Source of the DNA: Setaria digitata
Taxonomy: Eukaryota > Nematoda > Chromadorea > Rhabditida > Setariidae
DNA length: 64,000 nucleotides
Assembly (NCBI GenBank): GCA_003640385.1
Contig: RCAB01000211.1
Span: forward strand, 1 to 64,000
Direction: 5' to 3'
Positions 27,592 to 43,100 of the stretch are shown in pieces. The notes below the pieces were generated by a model. That model was not told where the DNA came from, searched no databases, and saw only the letters and a program-made list of their open reading frames with translations. Position 1 is the first letter of the stretch, and every line of letters begins with the position of its first letter. The position numbers and the translations under genes are program-made.

Positions 27592-30500
27592 TGACTGATT
27601 CTTGCAACATTATAAAATTAGATAAACACTTTTTTGCTTCGGAAACGAAAACAACCGAAGAACAGCTAAACTTAACTCTTAGCCACCAAGGATTTCGGCT
27701 GTCCAAAAATTGACCTAAGCTTTCTATTTCACCAGCCCGCTCGCCCCCCAATTTTGTCTTTAGTACCATCCTTCGTTTGGAGCAGGCATTCGCTGTAATG
27801 AATTACTTTTCGAGATACCGCAGCCGTACACCCCCTAACCTTAATACATTTAAAAATTTTGTTGATCGCAATCCCTCATTAACTTGGAAAATCGATATTT
27901 GTTTGTTAGTTCTCTGCTATTCCACATTTGTCTCCACATCACACCTTGTGACTTTGATTCAGTTACACCTGTCACAGTATACTGGTTGTTTTGAAACATG
28001 AACTGTCCTGGGTAGGAAATATCCTCCTTACTTAGTTACCTCCCTCATATCAATATATCAGCAACCTTGCAGAATCTACTCTCGTCAGTTGCACAAACAC
28101 CAGATGTCACACAAAAAACTCCTCCTAGCTTCCCGGCCCGGCAATCAAACCAACAAATTAGTTCCACCACAATCTCCTACCGATATAAATATCTTCTCCC
28201 TCCACAATGCTCACGAGAACTGAGTTATTACAACTCGAGGAGTTATAACTCAAGCATCCAAATACTTTCTATGAGTTCCACACACATCTCTGATCGTGAC
28301 TAGACATCTTGAATAACTTAAATCAAACTCCTGAACCAATCACTTCTACAATGGCCCTGAATGCTTAATTGGAACATTTATTAATTTCGTCCAGCAGAAT
28401 ATTTTGTATGCATTCGGGAATGTCCCCACAACTACGCCAACGAACAAAATTATGATCGTAAAAAAATTTATTTCGCAAAAAAAGAGGAACGGAAAAGAGA
28501 GTATAAAGAACAGTCAATCACCCACCATATCCATTTCTGTATACAATACAGCAATCACTCCAGCAAATGAATTCCTGGAGAATGAACTCTAAGCCTTCTT
28601 GAAGTCATAAACATCCTGTAACGAATGATCCGGAAATACATAATTGGGAATCATAATACTGCAAGAAGCAAAGAACTACCCTTGCTACTGCTACCATTAT
28701 TTTGCATAATAATATTCAAAAAATCAAGGGAGACTATCCCCTAGCACCGGAATAATCGGAAACAGAACAGGACGTGAATGAATACAAGAACCCCCGGAGA
28801 GAGTAGATGAATGATTGATTCCAAATTCAACCGGTAAAAAAGGAACAAACAATCACACCACGTTAAAACAACGATAGAAAAAATACAAAACTCATGCCAC
28901 TGATTAAAAAGGGATAATAATAATCAGTAAAAATAAAGTTTTTGAATTTTAATATAGAAGAAAAAGCGTGAAGGGCGAGTTAATGACATGTACTTTTTTT
29001 TTTTTTTTTTTTTTTTTGAAAATGATTGCGAAACGAAGCAAAGCGCGACCAGAAGCATGACAATAACTCCGGGAATACGGTAAAGCGATAAGAATTCAAA
29101 CCATAAAGAGAAAGAGTTACAAATATAATGAAGAGGACGACCAAAAACTTAGATAGAGGCAATTTTAGACTCAAATTTAAAGAATGAAAACAGATAAAAG
29201 TGAGTAAAAATGAATAATTAAAACGAATGAACGGCGAGCAAGCGCAGACAAACGTGCTGCGCATGTATAAATAATGATGCGCATAGATGAGCAATGATCA
29301 GGAAGATGTTTCAAAAATGAAAATTATATTACTCGAAATTAAAATAAAAATAAACCAATTTATTAACTTCAAGTATCCTATATGAAGTGCAGTAGATAGG
29401 TACACGCCGCGAAACCGCAGAACGCGTATGAAACTATATATAACTGGACCAAAGTTAACAATACATAAATTTGATAACCATGTATACGATAAATCCGATG
29501 TTTTTATCAAATACAGAGGAGATGGCTCCTAAATCAAATCCTGAAGTAATCTTCTCAAGATAATAAATAACGACAAACGAGGAATGATGTCGTAAAGTAG
29601 TTTTCTTGATAAAGATGTCCCGCCAAGCGTGAAACTGTGATCCCATCAAGAAACAGACTTGAGATTGTACTGGGGAAGGCCCACTCACGTTATCATCAAG
29701 ATTGCAAGAGCCTAACTGTATCATTAATTTCCCCACCATCCAGATTATTAGCAGTGATGTCTTTGAATTCCAAAAAATTTCAAACTGAAAAAAACCAAGC
29801 ATTGATGAAAAGAGGCAGGAGACTAATAAAGTTAATTACCACCAGAAAATACCGTAATGGTGGCGATAATCTCTACTCATATCCCTTCTTTTCCACATTT
29901 AAACAACAAAAAATTAACAAACTTTGGGAAGTTGCAATGGAACATTAAAAAATTAGAATATGAGAATGCATCACGTCTCACTCTCTATATGTTGAAAAAA
30001 AAAGCGCTTAATTTTAGCAAAGATAATAACAACCAAAAAAAAATTCCGCTGCATGAAAACTTGCATTGCACGCCTGCATACATGCAGAAAGAATTAAATG
30101 AGAAACATATCAAACATATCGATAATACTAATGAAGTCACAGTTTCCAAATGTGCCTGAGAATGAGCTTTTCGCTTATGCTCCACTCACAACTAACTATC
30201 TTATGAAGCACAGAACAAATGCAGGTAACCCAAAACTACAATTTGACCTTTACATTCTTGTTGTTTGAAATATCCACGGCTTTACCTCTAACTTGAATTC
30301 ACTAAACCCTGTGTATGTTTTTCATTCTTGTTAAAATTTTATGTTTTAAAAATGTATCACGGTTCCAAGAAAAATCCGTGCTCTATTTTAAAAACATTCA
30401 ATTCTTCATTACCCGCAGATGTCTTGTGCGTACGTTTGCGAAAAGTGTGATGACAAAGTAAGAAAGAAAAAAGCACAGTTTGGAACATTATTTGATAGAC

Positions 30501-31178
30501 AACCGTGGTAGTCATGTATATAGCTTAATAATCATGATAACTGCAGTAGAACAAAGAGAGAAAAGAATGACATTATCGGCAATGCGCCAAAATCGAATAT
30601 CTTGTAGACATACTACCTCAGAACTCCGGATTAAACCTTTCACGGCGATTACATCTAAAACTTTTTAATTTCGAAAAGATTGTTTAAACTGCCGCTAATA
30701 AAACTACTTCGAAGTAATGCACAGAATAAAAGGGAAAATTTCAAGATAAAGAAGGAAAAGTAACTAATAAGGCGCAAAATATTTTTCGTTTTTTTTTGTA
30801 TTTTACTACAATGAATACTTTCACTAATATATAAACATGGATGCAAATTGGTGAATTTGAATAAGAACAAAAAGGAAATGTCCAAACGTCAAAAAATTAA
30901 TAAATGCAAGGAACCTATAAAAGAGAAGAAAAAAGAAAAGAATAAAATGAAATGATTGATAAGCAAACATCCCTTTTCAGATGAAGAAATGAGAGTTAAC
31001 TCTCCCAATTACATGCGCAGTATAACCCTAAGTGATTATACGACTATCACGTGAATTTATGGGATATATTTTTCCTAAACAGTGGCTAACGGATACTACT
31101 ATAACATGGAAGTACTATAATAACAAAATGCCATAATTTATGGCAAATAACAACGAATGTTGCAAAACAAAAGATAGC
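27592..31178. other. Spacer between larp-1 and smarcal1
   Basis: This AT-rich stretch holds no supported exon. Short frames at 28067-28303, 29298-29802 and 29637-30159 on both strands lack splice context and recognisable sequence. A run of about 25 T bases lies at 28994-29018. The upper end should contain the larp-1 3' untranslated region and the lower end the smarcal1 promoter. Confidence 0.6.
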
Positions 31179-34100
31179 TCATCGCCTGGAAGAAACAGCT
31201 GCATTCATACTGTCCACTGATAGTTCTTTTTTGGCTGCCGTAGCTGGCTGAAATCAATTTGTAAGCGACTTTACCGATGCTGACTCCATTATGAGTTATC
31301 ACTGGCAATAAATCATATGTTAGTCTACCAAGGTTTCATTCACGTTCAATAAAGTTGAAGTATAATTTGCAAACAATGAGTACACAAACTTGTCCAATCA
31401 ATATGTCTGGGTAATTTAAAAAAACAAGGAAAAATTAGTACTGAGAAATACTAACATCGAATTTGAAATCATCCAAATTTTTGTATTCTGCTAGCTTTTT
31501 CTTGAGAAATGAATGAACCTCTAGGCGTCTCGAATGCTTATAGAATTTCAGAAAAGCCCAAAACTTTTCCAACCCGTAGAGTTCGCCTCGCTTAACATCG
31601 TTCATTGTTTCCTCTTGGAAATCTAAGTATATGTTTGGCCTAAACTTACGCTCTAGGCCAAAATTGTAGAATCTGAAGAGGCACTCCAAGCCGTACCTGC
31701 AGTAACTGTTATTAATTTGAAAAATAACTCAGAGTGCAATAACAATTTCAAATTCTAATAAGGAGGAGCAAAATTTCATAAGGAAATACAAAAGACAAAC
31801 CTGTAACCCGCTTCTGCATCTTCCAGAGCTAACTGTCTGAATTCCTGATACATTTTCCGATTGAAATGATCACGTAAGAAGAAGGATAAAAAACGGAAAT
31901 ACGTATTCATTTCAGTTGTGCCATAGCCCAAATGCTCTCTTTGTTGTAGGCAGGAAATTCTCCATTTTGTGTAAATCTATATGTTTACATTAAGATTACC
32001 CTGACAACAATTTTAATGTTAAAACTATGTTTAAATAAAAAGAATCAATTCCGCTGATAGGTCCACCACGAGTATTTTTCATATTTACCTACTACACACT
32101 TCCATAACATATTTTCTCAATTTATCTGATCATTTAACACAGCCGATTTCCCTGTACAATAAATCCAATCGCTAGAAGCATATATATCTTGTCTTGAAGC
32201 AGGTTTAGGAAGCCAATTCATCAATGAATCATCAATTACAGAGGTTCCATCAAACCTTTCTTCCGATAGCTAATATAAGACAGCACATCTTGACTACCTA
32301 GATTCTATCAAGGTTTCTTTGAGCACTTCCTAACCCCTTTATTCTTTTACCAGATGTTCCGATAGCTTATTTTAATTATGAGAATATAAGTCCCTAATTC
32401 AACCATATATAATTATCAGCACCAAAACACTAACTTGTTCCTGAAAGCCATTCTCTTGCAACAAGCTGAAAGAGACATGCATCGAAGGACCGGGTGCCGA
32501 CTGGCCACTTGTTGATTCCACGGAGTCACTGAAAACAGAGAATTACGCACGATTTAAAGAGAGTAATAATACAAGTAATAAACAATAATAAAAATAACGA
32601 CAATAATTAGTAGTGACAGATGATAACTAATAATGAAGTAACTGGAAATGACAAATAACCAGAAAAAAATTAATAAATAACAATAGCAATACCAGAATAC
32701 TAAGAGTGGTAAGAGCAAAAAATAATACCTGATAACAACAATAGTAGTGATAGTGATATATGAGAAAAGAAATGCACAACTTACGCATTAACAGAGGATG
32801 TTCTTGAGCGAGTGCCAAAAACCCAACCAACAGGCATTTCAACAGGTGGATTTTCACTATGACGAGTTTTATATTTTCTCGACTGAGAGGAATCAGGAAC
32901 TGTGCTCTCTTTCACAGGATAAAAGCGTGGCGTTAGCATACCACACTCAGTTTCACGTTTTGCCAGTGGGCTTCTGGTCTAAAATATCTTAATGCAGTTG
33001 TACAGTTTGCACAAATGACTTTCCTAACTAATATAATGAAAAATTCGACAGTATGTTTTGTGATATCGAGACGAAGCAAAACAAACATGGAAAAGAAAAG
33101 AAACGAAGAAATGTGGTGTGGCTGATCATGCAGTCAAATTGCACCGGAAGCACCAGACTACCCCTGTATTCCAGCCTCTTCAAAAAGGATTCCTAATCGA
33201 ATATAAAAGATGCGGCTCAAAGTAAATATCAAAATTTGTACCGATGATGCAGCATTTGCTGCAGCTCTTTCACGAGCCTTCTGCGCCCAAACTGAAGAAA
33301 TTTCCGGGACGGTATTTGGAATCGGGAACACTTTCGGCGGTGGTTCCGGCGCACATTTTTGAACAGTGCTATCTTCCCCTCTCAGCTGCTTGGATACTTC
33401 CTCCGAAATAGTGTCAACCTTATTTATATGAGTCTGAAAATGCCACTGGATCGGTGCGTAAAAGTGTTATGCTTCTATCTACAAGCACATACAAAGCCGA
33501 ATAATTATGACGTAGATTAAAATTACCTTGCGACCTTCCTTCCGATTCCACAATTCATTTTCATACCGTCTGAGGCCATATTCCATTTCCTCCGTTAAAT
33601 TTTGATTTATTTTGGAAGAAGTTAAATCACCAGCACGATCAAACTGCCTTTTATTGGACGGTGCTGGTGTTACAATAATTAACTTCTTAATATTCGCATC
33701 ACTTATATCTTCTGACGAATCATCGGACATAGCACTAGAACATTTTTTTTTTAAATTATTGTTGAGAACATTAAGCTATAAATTCATAAAAAAAAAAAAA
33801 AGAAAAAGAAAAAAAAAAAAGTAAAACGAACATATCACGCATTAGTCATCTTTCAGTTTAAATTTCAGTTATTGTGTTTTTTCATCAATAATAGAAATGA
33901 AAGAGAGGTGAAATTTAATAGAACTTACACTCTATTAGCTGCTCTCCTTTCGCGTCGCGGTGGGTCTGGCACTGTAAAAAAATCGTCCTCATTTTGCACG
34001 TCAATTTCTGGAGCAGATCGTGGAGGTGGTGATGAAACAGAGTGAGATGATACTTTGCCACCAGTACCACCAGACATTTTACTTTTCCTCTGTTTTCGAC

Positions 34101-37100
34101 TTTTAACCTGAATGATATTTGCAAAAATTAAATTCGAGACTGGAAATAGTATTTCCATATGTGTAAACAAAATTAATATAATTACACGCTGACTATACAA
34201 AGTATGATTTATGAGTACACAATTATCTTTCTTCACTAACTGCTTAACCAAATACATAAGCAAATTACAAACCTCTTGCCAATCCTCCACTTCAGGTTCT
34301 TTAATCAGTTCCTTATTCACTTCTGCCATCTCAGTGCTGTTATGCCCATCACCACCACTATTTATAATTGCGCCTGATGCTTGCGCGTGCTCTATACCTT
34401 CCAATTGGTTACCTTTTGTTAAGGTCGAATTTACTTCATCTGTAACCGTTGCAGAATAATTACTAACGATCACTTTCTTGACTGAGTCATTATTGTGTCC
34501 TTCATAATCTCGACGTTTCTCAACTTCCAGTGACTCCAAAGAAAATGATGGCTGCAAATCAGCCTGCACCGGAGCGCCAGAGTTCAATGTTTCAGCTCCC
34601 AACACTGTTGCTGCTGTCATTTCCTGACGCATCACTGAAGGCGTAACATTTGATATCTTCACAGATGTTCCAGCTGCCGGATGGACTACACTGCTACTCG
34701 ATTCAGCAGTCTGTAGTAGAGTTGGAGACAGTGGCCACTGTTGTGGATTGTCATGGGGACGGACCTGAAGAAACATGAAGAGATGTCCATTTTATTTGGT
34801 TGATTTAAAATTTGTATATTATTGCTCTTTTGTAAAACTCTCTCAATTTTTATCCATGGACAAGTTCATGATTCAAGCAAAGTCCAAAGTACAACACTAA
34901 CCAACAGACCTAATCCACGCATTAAGTAATAATGAAGCGAGACAGATAAAAATTATTCATCCATTCAGTAATCGAAATCTTAGTAGAAAGTACTGGTAAA
35001 ATTAAAATTTTTAAAGACACTCAATTCTAAGACGTTTAAGTGTACGCTCACATTTTCACTGTCGTCGCTAAGTTCTACCTTCTCGCTACTTCGTAAAGCT
35101 TCTATAATTAGTGCAATATTGTCGGTGAGTGTGCGAACACGTGGGAAACTCGCTATTAATGCTAATGATAAGAAGCCATTTTTATCCATCTTTCGACGCA
35201 AATAGAAATCTTTCTGGAGATTTTCTGGTGACAGATAATACTCTCTGAAATACAGTTTCCTAGCATTGGCTTAAAAGAGCATAGGAAAACAACTATAAAA
35301 CTGAAGAAAGGATCTGTAACTTTAAATCTTTAGAAAAACCATGCCATTACTGTTGCCTTAAAAGAAATGGACGAAAAGAAATGGGAGGGAATTCCAAACT
35401 ATAAAAACTAAAATATAGTGAGCTGACCACCAATTTTTCTGTCATTATCATTACGGGAAATCATTCTCAACAGAATATAAAGGGTAAACTTACATTTGCT
35501 TTCTAACATATTCTTTCAAAGTTTCATTGGTAATTGGTGCTTGAGGTGATATGGGTGGATACGCAGCGTGAAAAGGGACACTTATAGGGCCTACTGCTGG
35601 TCCCGGAATGAACTCACCTTTGGATGTAAGGACACCGCTACCAGGTGAAAGTAAAGCGGTTGGTGTAGGTGGGACGGTGTTAGATGTAAGTGATGATGCT
35701 ACGCTATCCGAACGTGACTCACCTACAGCTGCAGCTGCAACCGTAGGCGGTGGCTGGGAAAGTAGATGAGGGTTAAAGGGAGAAATATGCGAATGACGAA
35801 AGGTCAAGGCGGCCATTTGTTGGTGAGCCTGAAACATAAGATTTGCAGTGGGAAAAGCTGCAGCTAGTGCAGGATCTAAGCATGTTGAGCTCGGATCAAA
35901 CGGAGGTATTGCGGATACGGCATAGAACTGGGCATATTGAGATTCCATCAGATCCATGTAATCAAAATTGTCGTCGTCTCCTGCACATTCGTCCCAATCA
36001 GGCAACGGTCCACGTGCCCGTCTCTGTGCTGCAGTCAATTTCGGCGGTGCTTGTGGATGTGATCCACGTGGTTGCCATTTATCGTTACGAGAAAAGTATG
36101 TCTTGTTACGCTCTGCCATGTCATCTGCTGCAACATTACCTCCTGCACCCCCTCGATCATAGTGAAGTGGTTGTTGCTGCTGCTGACGACGTATAGCATC
36201 TGCGGCTGAGCCACCATTTTTATGCCAATAATCCACCCCACTTATGCGATTTCCAATTATCGGTGCACGCACAAACTGTGGTTGTCCAAAATATGGTCGA
36301 TGACGATTTCCCCCATTTTGGAGAGCCGCTGCTGCCGCTGCTGCTGCTGCTGCTGTTGCTGACGTCGTAGCCCACTGCTGTTGCGTGATACCATTTGGTG
36401 CTGCTGCTGCCATTACCGTTGCTTCGTCACGTTTATTATACCTGTAAATAAGATTGCAATTACTCAAATATTCGCCATACCTGTTCAAAATCAAAACCAT
36501 CATTCAATCTAATTTCTAAAGTTTATCCCAATTTATCACATCACTGTAATGCCATCATCAGCAAATGAAATATTCTTGTCAAAAACATGAAGAAGTAGAC
36601 GACGATGATTATGAAGATTCAAAACCGGAAGAAAATTGTTCAAAAAAAAATTGGTGATGTAAATACATATATAGACAACAGCCCACTGTCTTCCTTTCTG
36701 CTCTGTGTTCCTCCTATTCCAATATCACATCGTTTTAATCCTCTCCCTTCTCACCACATTTCCAAATAAGGACTTAAATAAGGCACGAAAAACCCCTTGA
36801 AAGTGCCAGAGTTGATCCCGCTTACTAACAAATAACAAATAACACATACATAAACCCCAAATCTAAGGTACAATTAGTTCAGTGGAATGGCAGGCATCTC
36901 TTAACATAGCAATTTGTAGCTAGAAATTGAAGACAAGCAACATAATATAAACGAAATACCTATGACGATGACTGGAAAAGACCGTAAGAAGAAATTCATC
37001 TAATATGATTATCGAACCGAAACTCTCCATTATTTTAGACTGGTCCTTCCACAAAGTTTTTTTTCACCCCTCTACATTAATCTAAATTCAATGTGGATTG

Positions 37101-40100
37101 ATATTAATGTATTTTCTTTCTTCTTCATTGCTTTTCAATTTTTTGTTTTCTTAAAGGCGGCTGCTTAACATCATGATACATTTTTTTTTCTGATGACAGC
37201 AAACAGAGTAATAATGCAGCGGTCTTGCATTCTTTTCAAATGAAAATGTTGTTTTCAACCAAGTATATGTCAAAATTATTTTTTTCTAATGGGTCCATAT
37301 TTATCACACCGCCTGAACTTACAATGACATAGAACAGATACTTATCCTAATAACGAATACCACACTTTTTTAATCCAGTGGAAATTAAGGGCTTATTTAC
37401 AAACCTGCCTAAACACCATGTAAAAAGAGAAAAAAAAAAAAACAGGAAATTATCCCGTCATTCTTTTTCCATACCATACTGCACCCATTATGTATCATTA
37501 TTGTACTGATTAATACCTTTATTCTATCGAAGACTTATTCTAGTTAGCAAATAATAGACAGAGACGAGCAATGCGAAATATCTGTACAAATAGACATGAA
37601 TTTCATGAAAAAAAAAAAAAAAAAAAAAACGCTCTATTAGACCAGGTACATCAGAAAATAGAAACATTATTTGAAGAATTTGCTGCCCCTCCAATATATC
37701 AAAAATCAACACTATCTGTTCTGCCGTTCCTTTTTAAAGCACATTGTTATTAACGAGTAGTTGGAAATATTTCAATCCATATGTTGCATCACAGAGATCA
37801 TTCCGAAGACGAAGCAACATACTAGTGACAAACAGATAGTATATACACACTCACTGTCTCATCGAATCAGTGGCAACTAACACAAGAACAACAGGTTTAC
37901 AACTCATGAAATGGGTACACCAACTTGAAGTATTAAATTGTGAGAGTTCATCATTATACTCGTTTCGCGCTGCAAAAATGTGACACGGTAAGCAGCAAGC
38001 CTGCATCAAGCGTTTCTCATAATCAAATGGCACGAAAATTGAAAATTCCTATACATTTCTCTTCAATTTCTATGCGATAGGAGCATCAGCCATTAAGAAT
38101 AAAGGAAGTATTTTACCAAATCGCAAAAGCTAAAAATTAATCGAATAAAAAAAAGCTTCAATCTCCTTACGACAGATGTACTTCTAACATGCATTAGATG
38201 ACTTCAATTTATGTCGTTCTACATTAAGTAGGAAGCGAGTGCAAGCGTAAAGAAATAGATGCATAACTAGATTTGTATAAGAAGCATGGAAAAGGACTTG
38301 CAACCGTCGCTATTTGCATATCAGTTTCTAATCCAAATTTAATTAGTTAGAAATATTAGCTGTTTATTAAAATACGAGGGGATATATTTCAGCTTCAAAT
38401 TTTCAAAGAATATATGCAATAAACCAGAACTTTTGCCATGAATTTAACAGTGAAATCAATTAGAAACAACAAGATAAAAGACTGCTGTAGGGGGAAAGTC
38501 GAAATCTTTCTCTTAATTCCTTATGAACATCAACCAATACTCTCCGACAAAAAACAGTGAAAATGAAACTGTAAAAAAAGTTTCCATTTAATATCCTCAT
38601 CATTTTCCGATAGAAACTTTAGGAACATAGGAGAAAACGAAACACAGTGCTTACTTCAATTGTTAATTTATAACCAAACACACCCTTAAAAAAAAAAAGA
38701 CACCTAAGTCTGCATGTTTCCTACGCGAAAAAAAAAGAACCGCATCCAGGTCAGTCATCTGGTATGAGCAATGAAGAAAACGAAATGGAAAGAGCAGTAC
38801 TTTCATAAATAAGAAACCTTTGAGGTGGATTTGTATTCATTGCTTTCTGATTGCGGGTTTTCGATTGATAAGAATGTGGGATTAGAGGTACTGCCGTAAC
38901 CATAGGCTTTTGCCCCTGTACAGGCGGTATGCTGTGATAATGATGGTGTGTACCGGCAAAATTACCATCAGAATCCACCTTTTTCTTCCACCCTTGGTTT
39001 CCTTCTAACTGATAATAAAATCCGTTTGAAGCTGTATCCAAGTACCTGGAATGAAAAATGCTAATTAACCCCGATGACTACATCGGAAACTGTCGTCTAA
39101 CTGCTAGAGAGAAAGAGAAGGGGAGGGAGTGACGGACGGCAGGAAAAAACGGAAAATATTATTCTTTCACTAACACCACCATCATCACCACCATCAACAC
39201 AGGATGCAGTTCAACATGAATAAACGGAAGAGTTAAGTTATTTAACGTTACGTTATAAAAACATATATACCTGTTTACAGAATAGAACACACACACACAC
39301 ACACACACACAGACACACACAGAGACACACACACAGACACACACACAGACACACACAGACACGCACAGTACTCAGTGTTAGAGCAGCGGGTATAACTGCC
39401 AACATTAAGTGAATGAAATTAAGCACAAGCGGCAAGACTAGATTTTTAGTAACATGAAGTGTCTATGATTGATGTTAATCCCAAAATACAGCATCACTTC
39501 ACTGCTTCATAATAACAATTTATCACACCCCGTGACCTGGGAGAGAAATAATCTGTACCGCTAATGAAGCAAAAGATGGTATCGTTAAGGCAAAGAATTA
39601 AAAAATCATATGGCAATTTGAAGGTAATGGAATCACATCTACTAACTGAAAATTATATTAATACCAATTATATCTAAAAAGGGCTTACGAACGAATTAGG
39701 GAAGGGAAAAAATTGGCAGAGCAGCTACAAGCTACTGACAACAATTCATACGACGAAAAGTTATTCTGCTGTTAGAACACAATTTTAGTTTTTATCTGGA
39801 ATGGACAGTACAGTTTGTGAACACTTCAAGCCTATCATTTAAGCGCTATCAAACATAGCGGATAGATTATCCCGACTGTTTCGGTTACTTTCGGTTATGT
39901 TTCACGTCAAGTGATAAAAGTGATCAGTAATTTAGTGGTGCGAAGGAAAATGAGTGGATGTGCGAGAAAAAGTGAGCCAATCTAATAAAGAGCAGTTAAA
40001 TTTGCTTGAGGAAGAAAAGAGACTTATGAGAGAAAGAGAATGGAGAAGAATGAAGAGAAGGATCGAAACATTTATGCTACTTAGTTAATAAGCCTTTTTT

Positions 40101-43100
40101 GAGATGACTTATACTAATTTTGTGATAATTCAAGAACGATGCATTTTTGAAGGAAAAAATAGTTTGATTATACACAAAGATACATCACTGTCTGCAATGA
40201 AAGGAATGACTGCAAGAACAAAAAACAAGAACATTCTACTTGGGAGTTGAATAACCGTCGTGCAGTGATACGGCACCAGCCATGCAAAAGGAAGCAAGCA
40301 CAGCTACCGAAGACAAACAAGAAAATAGGATAAAAGAGCTAGGTAGGGAAGCAATAAGACATCACAACATTACTTCCGACCAAACTAACAGGAGAGAACA
40401 GAAACGACAATGGGAAGGAATTCAGTTCAAATGAAATGTTTGAAGAGTGTAAAGAGTGAGAGGAGAGGGAAGGGAGAGAAGAGAAGTAGAAGAGAAAGTG
40501 GTGCAGAGAAATGGTGATGGAGATGGAGGAGTAGCAGCAGCAGGAGCAAGGGAATTTCGTTGCAGCTGGTCCAAAAAGAGTAATTGGAAGGAAGAACGAA
40601 AAGAGCGAATGGTTGTCGAGAGTGGGATGGAGTGGAGAATTCAACAGGCCTGTGGAATTCCGAAACAGAAGAGTGTGAGGATGAGGACGGACTGGACAGG
40701 AGACAGGACAGCACTGTGTGTCGCACGGGTGGGCAAAGTGTGTTTGGCCAGACAGACACCGAGCCAGCTCGTTCACCCAGCCATCGATCCGTCTCCGTCG
40801 TCCCGAAGGCTGTACTGCTCTCGCCTCCCACTGTGACCCAGTGGGCAGTATCGTGACTGGTGGGCTGGGTTGGCAATCAGTAGCAATAGTGAAAGCAGAC
40901 GGCGACAAATGTGTGTGTGCCGCTGCCGTCGCTACCCTGCCCGCCTTACACCAGCTCACCCCAGCTCGAAGCCCTCAAAGTTCGGTCCTTTTTTGCGATC
41001 GATTTCCTGCAATACCTGACATGACATGTCTAGGCCATCATCCTTTCGCCATCCAGTTACTCCCTCCTTTTATGTATCGCACACTTCAACCACTCAAAAG
41101 GTGTCTGCAACTAACCAAGCCTCCACACCTCGGCCGTCGACACACGAACATCTATCTACTCTCCTCCCTCCCTCTCTCTGCGTATGTGATGAAGGGTGTT
41201 TGGCACACGCAGACAGACACACATCATGTTAGTCTCAGTGACACTATTTCGGCGAAATAGGAGAAACCTAACCCGAATGGATCAGGGGAGAGGGAAGTTC
41301 TGCCTCCAGAGTGCATGTCTCGTGCTAGCAAGTACCTACAACACTTAATGCAAGCATCCCTACCAGTACAAAATGCTGCCCTTTCACCTACCTAGATCTC
41401 TGCATTTCCTGCACTGTTATCACTTTATCACCTTCACTTCTCACTATTGTTAAATGCTTACTGCTGAACTTCCTTTACATGCAGCACCGTCAGTGATCCG
41501 TAACTTATCAACACCTACTGAAGTCCTAACCAATAACTGACCTGGAAGTTTCATCTACTGTAGAATTCCGAAAGAAGCTACTGCATAACCTCATATATCA
41601 CGAAAAAGAATCCCCACTTGAAAGCTCACACCATAATTCAAAACAAAATTATTACAGTCAGGAGGAAATACAAGGATCGACAAGAGTGTAATCGGAGAAA
41701 GGAAAATCAGCTTGAAATCAGCCCAGACCTACCTACTCAACGAAACAGTAACTAGTTCAACAGACCAAATAAAGCTCACTAATTTCCTTCCCTTCCAGAG
41801 GAACGGCAGAACTTTTCTGTTTAGAGAATTATGGAGCACTTGCATAAATCATAACAATTAGAAAAAAAACGAATCGGTAGGACTTGGAAAATCTAACTAG
41901 AAACCAAAATCTAGCGAAGATGCAGCGAAATATTCATATATATGTGGCTAAATATTTACGTGTAAACAAATGGATTTACACTTTTTCTCTTACTTTACGT
42001 AAATGAGTGTAAAGTGCTATCGGCAATTAGAGTCAGTGTTCTTGATCCATGTTATATATAGTCTGAAGTACAGAATCTGAAAGGAAAATACGTCCGCATC
42101 ATAGGAACAAAAAAAGATAATACTTCATATGAAATAGAACATTTAATACCATCACAGATCTTAAATGCATCTGCCAGGGATAACGAGGGATGAGTAGGTA
42201 AGTAAAACCGCAACATTTTCTTGCACCGACTGTAACAACAGAAAACAAGAAGACACACGTGCCATCGAATAAAAATACGCTTAGCATATTTCTTTTTTCG
42301 CTGTAAGTCGGTACCGGAAGAGTGAAGTGAGATTTAACCAAGTGCAACTGTTGCAAGTTTAAGATATCCAAATCAAATCACGGTTTTTCTTTCCCCAAAC
42401 TCCATTCTCTGACTGGAGTACTACGATGCTTTGAAAACGATAGATTAGAAACTGAATACAGAGAAGCAACGGTTACTTTTCAAAAGCGAGACGGTTGAAA
42501 CAACACCAGCAGCAGAAACACAACGCAACAACATCTTACCAGTAGTCTTCCTCAGCGTACTCCTCACTGGCGGTAGCACATTCAGGACTGTACATAAGTG
42601 CGGGTGCAATGCATGATAATGGTTGTGCAGAACCCATCAAAGATACAGCCGCTAATGTTGTTGCGACTTTTGAGGTAATTTCGGTCGTTGAAGCAGGATC
42701 GGTGATCAGCCCATATGGTGGGTTGCACTGTTCTTTTGTTGTTTGTTGTTGTCTCGCGAAGTTCGAACCTCTCCTGCTACAGTATTTCATTAGCACATTT
42801 GCTGCTGTTTCATGCTGATTCGCCTGATACGGCACATTTGAATGAACAGCTCATAATAAATTCCCTTTTTTCACGAACTGCTCTCCGTATCACAAGTTGA
42901 ATTATTGAAAGGAATCGGGCTAGATGTGTCTATTTAATCTGTACGTCAAATGTAGCAAGAAATAATAAAACCACTAAATGAGACAACAAATCGGAAACAG
43001 AAAGACATAAAATCGACCGACTAGTAATTTGTAAATGAAAAAGAGTTGACGAGCAATGCACGAACGAGCTATGTAAAAGTTGTAGCTAGCTATACAATAG

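Noticed and set aside
28980..30185. Several 60-115 codon frames on both strands
   Set aside because: Mutually overlapping, hydrophobic or Lys/Asn-rich, no conserved motif, and located in the spacer after larp-1.
39159..39435. Minus-strand Val-Cys repeat proteins
   Set aside because: Translation of a CA microsatellite.
40339..41260. Long overlapping frames (up to 206 and 180 codons) on both strands
   Set aside because: They lie in a larp-1 intron, have low-complexity Ser/Pro/His composition, no splice or domain evidence, and follow from the higher GC content of the island.
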